The notes beneath the pieces are model-generated. The model saw only the letters and a list, made by a program, of their open reading frames with translations. It did not search any database and was not told the DNA's origin. 64,000 nucleotides of DNA from contig CM057344.1 of NCBI GenBank assembly GCA_030015575.1, positions 597,254,410-597,318,409 of the forward strand, read 5' to 3'. The position numbers were made by a program, and so were the translations under genes. Below, piece after piece: positions 35,655-46,030 of this stretch (position 1 is the stretch's first letter; the number at the start of each line of letters is the position of its first letter). Source of the DNA: Agapanthus africanus (taxonomy: Eukaryota; Streptophyta; Magnoliopsida; Asparagales; Amaryllidaceae).

Positions 35655-36263
35655 AGATAAATATAAAATGAGGGGGTTTGGTTTAAAGTTATTTTGAATG
35701 TTAATAAGTGAATAAAATAGTCATCTTAGTAACTTGGATCAAGAGTATTCTAGAAGATATTATAATATATTATTTACCTTATTTAAGTAAAAGAAGGTAG
35801 TTATAAATAAATGAAAGTAGAATTTGAAAAATAATGTAATACTCAGTCCTTTTTTCTACGCCAATACCGGTGTTTAAATAAAATGTTTTACCCACTTTAA
35901 ATTTTTGTACTATACTCTAATTATTTTGTTTCCTACGAACCTAACCCTAAGGCCAAGTCCATCTTTAATCCCTCTCTTTTTCCTTCTAAATTTTTATTGA
36001 GCCCAAGCCCAACAAGCCCAATAGCACTTCACTTCCTTTTACCCAACAGTTACTTTCTCCCTTTCAAAATTCAAAAATTATTCTAATTTAACATCCAAAT
36101 CCTACCCAATCCATTTATTTAACTCCCTAATTAAAACCAAAACACTAAAACAGTTAATAGAAATTTACTTTTATCAACAATTAATAATAAGGTCTCCTTT
36201 ACTCTCTCTTTCTCCATCTCTCATTAATTTTTCCTTTATTATTATTTTTAAACCCCCCCCCCA

Positions 36264-36304
<41 letters not shown>

Positions 36305-38813
36305 CGTTCTCTCTCTCTCTCCTCTCGATCGCTCTATCTCTCTCATCACTCTCTCTTCTCCCTGCTCATCACACTCCTCTCCCCTACGAGAACCCACGCC
36401 CGAGTGCCCGAACGCTCGCCTCTCGCCGCCCACCACGTGACACCGCCCTCATCTTCACCCTTCCTACTCCCTCTTCCTCTTCCCGAGCCCCAAAACCCCT
36501 GCACCAAGCCCCCGACGAGACCATCGCCAGCACCTCCACGACCTCCTCACAACACTGCGACCACCAAGAGCACCTCCACGACCCGCCCCAAGCTCCGTCG
36601 GCTCACCTCAACGCCGCCTGAGCCATCGCTGCCGGCCACCTCGTTCCCCGAGCACCCTCGCCTGCACACCCCTTCGCCAGAGCTCGCCTCGCCATCGACT
36701 GCACAACCCAACACCTCCCTCCATCGCCTGCCCCGAGCTCCCCTCACCTTCACCTCCAGCGCCCGTCTCACCATCGAGCTCAACCCCGACTCCACCAACG
36801 CCGACCGCAGCCACCTCGCCTAGCAACCCGGCACAGCCCCACTTTCGCCCGAGCACCCTACCTCGTCAAAGCCGTCTCTGGACCGCCACCGACCTTGCCA
36901 GCGGCACACCGTGTTCATTGTCACCACCACCTTTGCATCGCCCAACCCTAGCCACTGCCGAGCCGTCGAACCCAAGTTCAAGCCGAGGTCGAGTTTGCCG
37001 TGTCGTACCTAGCCGCGCTTGCGTCGTGAACATGCCGTGCCATTGCCGTAGATCACCGCTATTTCCATGTCGCCACCGTATCGTCATCGATAAGTCGTCA
37101 GGCAAGTTCAAATACGTGCTATAGCATATTCATTTCGGTTGCGAATCAAATGTTTATATAGGTACTCGATGCAAACCCTAAGCTGAAAACCCTCTTAAAA
37201 TGACGAAACTTAGGTATAATAGATTACCCTAGTGATAATGAATACTGTGTTAAGAGTTGGCTCGAAAATACATACCCTAACACCGTGAAATGTCATCACC
37301 ATTTAGATCCGTCGAATCTGGAACCTTCCGTGCCTAAAATTTTTGAAAATCATAGTAAATTAGTTACACACCGGAATACTATGTTCAAGGGCTCGTATCC
37401 AATCCTTCTTGACAACCTAGAACCCTTTATAATTTATATTTTGTTTCTATCTTAAAACGGTGACGGAAACTGTTCGGGAGTACGGGTCTGGACTGCAGTC
37501 CAGAGCAAGACTTCTTGTCGGTATTTGATTTGAAATGCTTTTACATCTCTGTGTGAAAATGGTATTATGTGGAACCCTATACCGTAGCGAATATAAATAT
37601 GTTAGCTAACTATTGGAAGTGGTTTCATTCATTTTTACCATCGTTTGCTATTTTAATCACATTTTAAACCATCAGTACATACTGCAGTCCCAAGCAGTGA
37701 CAAAACGTATATCCCGATATTAAATAATGCATAACTCCCAGAAAACAGAGGATATTATCGATCTGTCTAATGCGTTGGAAACCTAACTAATAAACCTAAA
37801 TATTATCCAACTGTAGTATCGCCTAATTATGATCCCAACAGGACGAAAAATGTGTTACGAAATAGACCTTCAGTTCAGGAACTGAATTTCCAGCATAGAA
37901 CACTTAAAAAGAAATGACCGTAATTCGTAAACCCAAGACCCGATTGACTTGAAACCAATTTCGTTGAACTTCTGGTTAAATTTAATTTTTACCACATTTG
38001 TATCATTTTACTTAATTCTGAACGTATGATTTAATGTGATTTTTCTAAGTTTATAAGACGCGCAATGACTTGTATTGCATATGATTTGTTTAGCGGCATA
38101 ATTCACATTTTTAACCCGACTGCAATACCTCTAGCGATAGTGAGCGTCCTTATTAATTCTCTGTTTATAATGCATTGTCTAGCATGAATGGTATCGGTTT
38201 AGTTGTGTCGAGTACGCCAGCAAAAAGTGAATAATTCATGATAGTGAACCACACGGTGAGTAGTGAATAAAGAAGTGTTATTGGTGCGTACTTATACACA
38301 ACTAGCCAATACTTATAGATAGTGAATCCTGGTGAAAAGGGGGAAATCGAAGTGGAAAGGAACTTGTATTTAGCGAGGTTAGCGATTTTAGAGGATGGTC
38401 ATTCGAACAGCGACTCTTATATATAATAGGTTTGGACCTAGTGGTCCGGCTGACAGGGTTATGTCCCGGGCAACAGTGGGTCGTAGTCTCGGGTATGTAC
38501 GAGACCCTCGTTAAACATGATCATTCCTTTCCACAACTCGATTTCAAAAGTAACTTAGAGACCGATAGGGACACAGATCATATATTGCATTGTTTAATGG
38601 CATATCGATTATCTGCATATATTGTCTCCACTGTTATTACTTTATTTCCTTGCCTTTTTGTTATTATTATAATATTGCTATTGTGTCGCCCTGACGACCT
38701 GAGTATACATGCTCAGATATTGGAGAGGACCCAGTTCATGAGTCAGACCTGCCATTTGAGCTCGCAGAGATCTAGACGGTCGTGCCTTCAGTGCTTTTAC
38801 CGCTTTCCATAAA
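35655..38813. other. Unassigned stretch, possibly an old Ty3 LTR
   Basis: There is no gene I can support. TGTAATACTCAGTCC at 35835 could be an LTR start like that of Tekay elements. It is followed by a pyrimidine-rich segment with (CT)n at 36270-36300, a C-rich segment with a Pro/Ser/Thr-rich 139-codon frame (36404-36823), and then AT-rich sequence to 38813. The layout resembles the U3-R-U5 of a large Ty3 LTR cut by the Tekay insertion, but I found no internal region, partner LTR or far terminus. Host promoter or UTR sequence remains possible for 35655-37130. Confidence 0.3.
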
Positions 38814-41800
38814 TGTAACGCTTCGAAAATCGTTTAGGCAGTTTTTCGGTAATCGGCAAAATAAGCAGTCTTTTCCGTAAAAAGTCAAAATAATTATTTT
38901 TCAATATAGGCCTAATTATATAAAATTTAGATAAGATATTGCTAAAATTTGGTCACTAAATTGTCACTTAAAATTTTCTAGTTATTTAAAAAAAATCCTT
39001 AATTAATTATTTTCAATTTTATTTTAAGCTTTTAAAAATACATTAAATTAGTGATAAATACAAATTTAATTGGGTAAATTACATTATTAGGAACCATTAT
39101 AAACTAAAATATATTAGTAACAAAAATTTTACCAAAACATTCCAAGAATTTTGGTTCTATGGTTTAAAAAAATGCATTAAAAAGGGGTTTTTTTTTTAAA
39201 AATGATGTAACATTCATTAATTGACTTTGGAAGATAGCTTTTGTGTAGAAATTTCTACACCATTCCCTCACCACTCACCTCCTACACCTCAGGCCGAGCT
39301 CCCTTGCTTCAGTTCTCATTTTTCCCCTCACTTCTTGCTTCATAATTCCTTCAAAAATCATCAAAAATCCACCGAAATCAACAAATTTCTTCACAAATTC
39401 AAACCTAATCCTTATTCCACCTCTTTCCAAACCCTAATTTATTCCAAACAAAGTGAAAGGAGGCATCTTTCAAGGTCAAGTGCAAGTTAGGGTTCAACTT
39501 GTAAGGTATAATTCTCATCTAATGTTCAAATTGTGGTTTAAATTTGCTAGATTTAGTAGTTTAAGTGTGAAATTTAGTTTAATTTACTTGCTCATGAATT
39601 TCAAGAGAAGGGTTGATGTTCCAATTAGGGTTTGATGTAGGATAAGTGGGTTTAAGTTAGTATTATGGCCATCTAGTTGGTTAGATTGATTGTTTGTTCG
39701 ATGTAGCGATCGCTATATCGTTAAATCGCGATATTTGCATCGAAATTGCTATGTCAATACTTACTAGATTTTCTAAAAAATTAGGAGGTGGTCTAATTGC
39801 GATATATTGGAAATTCATTTAGCATCTCATACGACTATTAGTGTGTGGGTTTTGTCTAGTCGGGTTTTAGTTTTGGCGGTTTCCCCGAAATGACGACTTT
39901 AGTTAAGGTTTTAGCGATTTTCGTGTGTTTTCCGCGCACCGAGTGCACGTTGTGATTAATTCAAGAGCGTCGATATTTTTATATTGTGACTTGCGTCGTT
40001 TTAGGAATATGTAATCTTATATTGTGTGTTATGCAATTCTAGGATCGGTCGCGGAAACATCGGACGCGGCGTGCAAAGGCAAAGCGGTGGTTGGATCGGA
40101 TTAGCGAGGCATTCAGGTGAGTAGATGTATTCATCTATGGGGGAATCGTCTGGATGGCGCGAGATGCCCCTAGTTAGGATTACTTTATTTCTTGCAACAT
40201 ATGCATTGTTAGTTAGCTAACCCCCCTCATTCACATTGCATACTTTTATAGCTATTCGTCTGCTAGATTTGCATGGATATCCATATACACATGTGTGATA
40301 TCACCTCGTAGGACACGTACACCATTACCATTGGCTCCTGTTGCACACGCACTATTCATGTGACACACACGCCTTTGGTAATTGCCATGCCACGAGCACT
40401 GTAGGACCTGTTTAGTTTAGTATCACAACTTGCATTATACATGATATATGAAATTGCATAGCATATATATACCTCGCATCATCATCATACTTACATAGAT
40501 TTCTAGCCACAAATCACATCGCATACCTTGATATAATAGACATTTATCATATTCAACATGTTGGGTATTATGATTTTCTTGAGGGTTTCAGTATTGCTGC
40601 GATTTCTGGATTTTGGGGAAAACCGCAAGAATTTAACAAAAGCTTATTATTATCATTTTTAAAACAAAGTTACGGTTTTCTCGTGATGTATGTATCGTCC
40701 ACCATGAGTTTTCATGTTTTCTATCGGATTTCGAGACCCGATTCAAGGAGTGGATGAACCGTCTCGGGTACATGGTGGGCCCGGTATGGTACCCCGGGGC
40801 AAGAAAATCGAGTTGTAGACGATGAGCCTGGCAGGGGAAGACTACCTACCGGTGATGTCTGGCGAGGCGGATATTCGGAGGATACCGACCGTTGTCGTGA
40901 GATTTGATGATATGGGCCGATCCGGACTGACGGAGCCCGATGTATTGAGACATTGATACAGTGAGATATTGAGAAAGATGTATTTTCATATTTGGTGTCG
41001 ATACTTGACACGGTTTTCAGATGGTTTCACGATGGTACTTAGCTATTGCATAGATATTCTTTTTCTAAAGTAAGAATGCAGAACTCATAGCATTTAAAAC
41101 ACTTAAAGATTTAGTATTGATATTGCATACATATGCATGCATACTAGAGGTATTATATCACATCTGGACATACATGTTGTGACGCATTTGCGTGTATTCT
41201 TACGATAGCCTTACTAGATGTTATATTCTACTCACGAGCTGGCAACTCACCCCCGTTGTGCCACAGTGTCTTGCAGGTCAGACTCATCAGCTTTGTAGCG
41301 GCGGTTTATCTTATTGTTGACTTCTTTTGCTCAGACTCGCGACATTGCTCGTAGGTGGGTTGCGAGGGCACTTTTATCTCTTTTTGTACTATTTTTGTAT
41401 CTAGTATTCTCCATCTACCACTTCTTATTTGTATATACGACCTAGTGATGAGACTGAGAGAATTGTGTATATGTGGTTTCTTTTGGGTCGAGCTCACATG
41501 AGCCGACGTGGTGTTTTCTTATATTTTGCATTTCTTTATGCTCTTTTTCTTGATATTACATATATATTGCGTGTGGTTGTGATCCGCCTTGGGCGAAGAG
41601 GGTGCTTGGGGATGCCATTTTGTTATTACAGGTTTATATATCTTGTTGTACCCATTTTGGGGGATAGTATTTACAAAGGAGACTCTGCCGAAATTTTCGG
41701 AATTTTTTTTTGATGTTTTTTAAAAAGGGGTTCAATGCAACTAAATTGATTTCAAGTCATTTTCATGAAAGGTTTCCTTCACTCTCTTTGGTTTTGGTTT

Positions 41801-41896
41801 AGATTTTCTGGGCTTTGGCTGACTTGGTTTACATTACGCCTTTAGACGTCTCGTAATCTAAGTGCCAGTCACTTTCTGTACTTTCGGGTCGTGACA
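38814..41896 (+). repeat. 5' LTR of a Tekay-type Ty3 element
   Basis: The start TGTAACGCTTCG and end CGTGACA bracket about 3.1 kb directly upstream of a Met-tRNA primer-binding site. Long LTRs beginning TGTAAC are usual in Tekay/Del elements. The five bases before it, ATAAA, would be the left target duplication; the right partner is outside the window. No protein is encoded. Confidence 0.75.
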
Positions 41897-41900
41897 AAGT

Positions 41901-41913
41901 TGGTATCAGAGCG
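41901..41913 (+). other. Primer-binding site of the Tekay element
   Basis: TGGTATCAGAGCG lies four bases after the LTR end, matching the initiator Met tRNA complement used by chromovirus-type Ty3 elements. Confidence 0.9.
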
Positions 41914-42132
41914 TAGGTTTTACCTTTCTGAGTGTAGGACGACCCTTGGTAGATGGAGTAGGTGACTTAAGCAGAGTGGCGTAGCGTGGGTATGTTCCGC
42001 GGCATACTTACGATACAGTACTCCGCCTTAGTGACCTTAGGACATAATTGCTTGTATTTCTTTTCTTGATTCCTTGCGTTCCTTGATTCAATTGCAATGT
42101 TCTTATCGCTCCTGTTTCTTATTCCAGCTTCG
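41914..42132 (+). other. Tekay leader
   Basis: Short untranslated leader between the primer-binding site and gag. Nothing else is recognised. Confidence 0.6.
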
Positions 42133-43476
42133 ATGCCGCCAAAAACTACGAGAGCTCAGCAGGCTGCCGCTAGGGATGAGATTCGAGCGGGCTCGTCTGA
42201 GGCGAGGATCGAGCAGGATGATACGCCTACCCCTCAGGGTCATATTGATCCGCCTTCTCCAGACCGTATTGCCAGATTAGAGGCCGGCATGCAGGAGTTA
42301 CGACGGATGATGGGATCTTTAGTTGAGTCCAGTCGGGCACAGAGATCCGAGGACGTTCCTTCCACCGCACAGACCACGATTGTACCTGCTGCACAGATGG
42401 TCACTCCTGCTACTACTGCGACTATCCCTGTTTCACTATAGGAGTTTATGAGATTGAGACCTTCAGCTTTTACCGGTACGGATGCGACAGAGGACCCACA
42501 GGCATTTCTTGATAGGATGGCTAGGATTTGCCATTCGTTGAGGTGTTCTGATGATAGATGGGTGGAGTTCGCGAGTTTTCGTCTGGAGGGCCTTGCCCAG
42601 ACATGGTACGATTCAGTAGAGAGAGGCCAAGCTGCACGTCTACCTTCTATGACCTGGGATGAGTTTACAGCTGCATTTCTTGCCCGTTTTCTTCCGGAGA
42701 GTGTCCGAGATGCTCGAGCCCGTAGTTTTGAGTCTCTGCGCAAGACTCCTGGGATGACAGTGTCGGAGTATGATATATAGTTTACCCAGTTGTCTCGATA
42801 TGCTCCGTACCTAGTAGATACGGAAGAGAAGAGAATAAAGAGGTTTGTGCGAGGGCTTGACACACAGCTATTCCTTGCCATCGGCACCCAGCACTTTGAT
42901 ACATACGCAGCCGCGATGGACGCAGCCTTACTTTTGGAGGAGCGTATTTCTGAGACTCCGGTCGTTTCTGGGCCGAAGAGGATCCGAACTGATACGCCAG
43001 CTCAGCGGCAGATGGGTAGACACCGTGATAGATTATTTCCGGGAGATGGTGGCGGCAGAGGATTGAGACGAGGTCAGTTATTTGGTTCATATCCACAGAC
43101 CCAGCAGTCGTCGCCAGGATGTTTTCGGTGCGGGAGTCAGTACCACCGTATCAGAGATTGTACCATGGGGCGCCAGGGCACGGCGACAGTCCCGCATGTG
43201 ACCTTACCACCTTCACCACCTCCACAGAGAGCTCTACTTCCTACCCCTGATGATGCTCCACGCCAGCCAGATGCTCCAAGAGGTCGTGGGCATGGCGGTC
43301 CGGTTCATAGAGGACGAAGCGACAGAGGCAGAGGCAGAGGACGAGGTAGAGGCTGAGGACAGCCAGCTATTAGTGGTGGACAGGCCCGAGTGTTCGCGTT
43401 GACTCCTCAGGATGCACAGGCATCCAATGCCGTCATGACAGGTACTCTGCCAGTATGTTATTTTGATGCACGGGTA
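42133..43476 (+). pseudogene. gag: Tekay gag with start of protease, broken
   Basis: The ATG at 42133 opens MPPKTTRAQQ, the usual style of start for Tekay Gag; an upstream in-frame ATG at 42097 only adds hydrophobic leader sequence. The retrotransposon-gag domain runs from about 42450 to 42890 (DPQAFLDRMARICHSL, then WDEFTAAFLARFLPES). A CCHC zinc knuckle CFRCGSQYHRIRDC lies at about 43120-43160, followed by an Arg/Gly repeat tail. One frame is kept throughout, but stops occur at 42439 (TAG), 42778 (TAG) and 43354 (TGA). The frame then reaches the protease N-terminus (GTLPVCYFDARV) and is cut by Tat-B at 43477. Confidence 0.88.
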
Positions 43477-44223
43477 TGTTCCCCTCCGAACGGCGGCCTG
43501 CGACGTTAGGACGTCACGTGCCTGAGGTTCGGGGCAGATGCTATTTGGTTTTATCCGTCTATCTCTCCGAAGATGCCGAGTTGATTTACGGCACCGTGTA
43601 TCGAAGGTTTAGACGGACGCGGCCGTTGTAGCAGACTTCGTCAGATTCCCCCTCAGGGTGAGGGGTTTTTGATTGTGGGGACGCTCTTCCCTACAGGCGC
43701 AAGCCCCTGCAGTTAATTACGCTACCGCATCGCGGTAACAACTTTCTCCTTCTCCAGAATTTCACTTCGTGTCGTATGTGTTTGTTTTGTTTGTGGTTGC
43801 CCGTGGATTGTGTACGGAGACTGAGTAATATCGTCACCCGTAGGACGTGGATTAGTCCAAATCCGTATTTGCTTAGATTTGGGTTTGGTGTTTTTAGTTT
43901 AAGGATGCATTAGTCGCGTTGCGACTAGGATCAACTTAAACGTTCATCAAGGATACGCTAGTCCTGTTTTGGACTAAGATCGACCTGACGTAGTGATTGA
44001 TTTAATTATCCGGCCGTCGGGACTCGTCACCTCTCTGACGTCGTTGAGGGATTACAACGACATACGACTGAGGAGTTCCGAGATGTACCCTTGAACCAAA
44101 GTTGGTTTGGGATTCTATTGTTTATTTAGATGTCTAAGGACACGTTAACCGTATTTGGGGTTAAGATCAACTTAGACAGGACCGTTTAGATCCGACAAAA
44201 GAGCGTTTGGGCCCTATCGTGTC

Positions 44224-44440
44224 AGTTTAGGGACGTAGCGGTCCATATTCCAGTTTAGGGACGTGGTGGTCCATTATTAGTTTAGGGACGTTTCGGTCCG
44301 TCGCCAGTTTAGGGAGATAGTGGTCCGATATTAGTTTAGGGACGTTTCGGTCCGATATTAGTTTAGGGACGTTTCGGTCCGATATTATTTTAGGGACGTT
44401 TCGGTCCGATTTTAGATTAGGGACGTTTCGGTCCGATTTT
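44224..44440. repeat. About 27-bp tandem repeat in LTR B
   Basis: Eight or so copies of 'agtttagggacgtttcggtccgatatt' occur, the last four almost identical. It corresponds to the longer-period array in LTR A at 631-893. Two more units lie outside the LTR at 54758-54812. Confidence 0.8.
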
Positions 44441-44635
44441 AGATGAGTGGTCGTTGGGACCCGTCGCCTCTTTGACGTCGTTGAGGAATTACAACGACAG
44501 GTGTCAAAGGAGTTCGGAGATGTACCCTCGGACCGGTCGTGACTTGGTTTATGAGAGGCATTTAATTTAAGGACTTACAGCCAGGATTGGGTTAAGTCCA
44601 ATTTTTATTTTAGGCTCAACCTAAACAAGGCTCTG

Positions 44636-45016
44636 CCCCTTCATTATTTTGCAATCTGATTTGGGCCAGGCCCTTTTAAAAAATGAGTTACAAAAAACTC
44701 AGGAATTCTCCACACAGGACCTTGCCCTTTTATTTATTCTGCAATTGGGCTAGGCCCTTTTAAATAATGAGTTTCAGAAGCTCAATAATTTTCTTGAGTT
44801 GGGCCAGGCCCTTTTAAATGATGAGTTGCAGGAACTCAATAATTTTCTTGAGTTGGGCCAGGCCCTTTTAAATGATGAGTTGCAGGAACTCAAGAGATGT
44901 TCTGTAATTTAGTTTGGGCCAGGCCCTTTTAATGAGTTTGCAGAAACTCAGGAATTTTCCCAACAGGGCCTTACCCTTTTATTTATTCTGCAATTTAATT
45001 TGGGCCAGGCCCAAAA
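44636..45016. repeat. GGGCCAGGCCC / TGAGTT..AACTCA hairpin repeats
   Basis: At least six copies of GGGCC-A-GGCCC or close variants occur (44663, about 44757, 44802, 44857, 44923, 45002). Most alternate with TGAGTT-GCAGG-AACTCA (44822-44838 and 44876-44892) or variants. Two adjacent units of about 54 bases, near 44796-44895, are nearly identical. Confidence 0.75.
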
Positions 45017-45378
45017 CAAGGGGTTGCAGAAACCCTAGAAACCTTTAGGTTTAAGAACACAAGTGCATGGCACTTTTGATTTGAATTTGGATCTAAGAAA
45101 AACAAGTTCTTGTTTTTTTTTCTGATCATACAGAACCAAGGGTTCATATCAAGTGCAAGGCACTATTTTTTTTTATTCTTTTATTATTTATTTTTTTTTT
45201 AGAACCAGGGGTTCATATCAAGTGCAAGGCACTATTTATTGTTCTTTTTATTTTTCTTATTTCTTTTCTCTTTTCAGAAATTCTACCTCTTTTCTTTGTT
45301 TCTTCTTCTCTGTTCTTAATCTTCACCAGCTCTCTTTTTTCTCAGAAGTTGATCCCTTTTTAATGAGGTCTGGGGTCT

Positions 45379-45386
45379 TATTTATA
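45379..45386 (-). promoter_or_regulatory. TATA box of the LTR B sense promoter
   Basis: The minus strand reads CTATAAATAAGACCCC at 45371-45387, about 535 bases into the LTR. The 53-bp G-box repeats lie 160-370 bases upstream. It is the best TATA candidate for genomic RNA synthesis in this LTR. Confidence 0.55.
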
Positions 45387-45546
45387 GTGCCCACAAAGTT
45401 GTTGGATTTGTTAACAAAATCTTTCCTGAATTATTTTGGGAATTTTCCCACCATTGGATCAGAGATCCAAGGGTCTCTGTTTTACAGAAGAACAGAAAAG
45501 ATCCACTTAAATTTTCATTCAGTTGCTGCGCAACTCACCAGCGCAT

Positions 45547-45740
45547 GACACGTGTCGCGCATCCGTGCACTTGCGCAGTTGCGATTGCGCAACTGCGCAG
45601 ACACGTGTCGCGCATCCGTGCGCTTGCGCAGTTGCGATTGCGCAACTGCGCAGACACGTGTCGCGCATCCGTGCGCTTGCGCAGTTGCGATTGCGCAACT
45701 GCGCAGACACGTGTCGCGCATCCGTGCATTTGCGCAGTTT
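45547..45740. repeat. 53-bp tandem repeat with G-box and 12-bp hairpin
   Basis: The palindrome GACACGTGTC recurs at exactly 53-base steps (45547, 45600, 45653, 45706). Each full unit also has the inverted repeat TGCGCAGTTGCG-ATTG-CGCAACTGCGCA (first at 45572-45599) with 12 perfect pairs. The units are nearly identical, so the array is young. Confidence 0.92.
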
Positions 45741-45920
45741 AAGTCTTAATTTTGTTTTCTGAAGAGCCTTGCTCTGATGGGACGCACTGTCTCGGGCGTT
45801 ACGCCGCTGAATCACCTTCTGCCATGTGGCAAATTGCGCGCTGCGCACGGAAACCGAAGCGTTTCTTCGAATTTTGAATTTTCAAAATTCAGTAGAGCCT
45901 TGCTCTGATTGGGGGAAACA

Positions 45921-45934
45921 GATGCCCCCCCACC
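45921..45934 (-). other. Polypurine tract of Tat-B
   Basis: On the minus strand GGTGGGGGGGCATC directly precedes the LTR start TGTTTCCCCC. This fixes the internal boundary of the 3' LTR. Confidence 0.78.
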
Positions 45935-45972
45935 GTTGCGCTCACGTGGCGCGCGCGTGAGTGCAACGGTGG
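45930..45972. repeat. 17-bp inverted repeat beside the polypurine tract
   Basis: Arms CCACCGTTGCGCTCACG (45930-45946) and CGTGAGTGCAACGGTGG (45956-45972) pair at 16 of 17 positions around a 9-base loop. A CACGTG G-box lies at 45943-45948. The structure lies about 50 bases upstream of the plus-strand TATA box. Confidence 0.9.
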
Positions 45973-46022
45973 CAAGATCCTGACCGTCGGATTGACGGGT
46001 CAAGTGAACAGGCGCAGGCGCC

Positions 46023-46030
46023 TATAAATA
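46023..46030 (+). promoter_or_regulatory. TATA box for the antisense PMD gene
   Basis: TATAAATA in the context CTATAAATAAGACCC is the same 15-base core found on the minus strand in LTR B at 45373-45387. It lies 103 bases inside the LTR boundary and about 830 bases upstream of the PMD start codon. The start site and promoter activity are inferred. Confidence 0.55.

Larger units (their letters stand above)
43477..45920 (-). repeat. LTR B, 3' LTR of Tat-B
   Basis: The termini are TGTTCCCC (left) and GGGGGAAACA (right), which form the short inverted repeat TGTTNCCCC typical of LTR ends. On the right it abuts a polypurine tract on the minus strand. The left 1.1 kb matches LTR A. The U3 portion (right) has a 53-bp tandem repeat with G-boxes and a minus-strand TATAAATA at 45379-45386. 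No protein is encoded; frames at 45515-45848 are products of the tandem repeat. Confidence 0.85.

Noticed and set aside
36404-36823. 139-codon Pro/Ser/Thr-rich ORF
   Set aside because: The composition follows directly from C-rich, CT-repeat DNA. Similar-length frames are open on the other strand, and no motif or splice context supports a gene.
45515-45848. Several overlapping Cys/Arg/Ala-rich ORFs on both strands
   Set aside because: All are translations of the 53-bp tandem repeat in LTR B.
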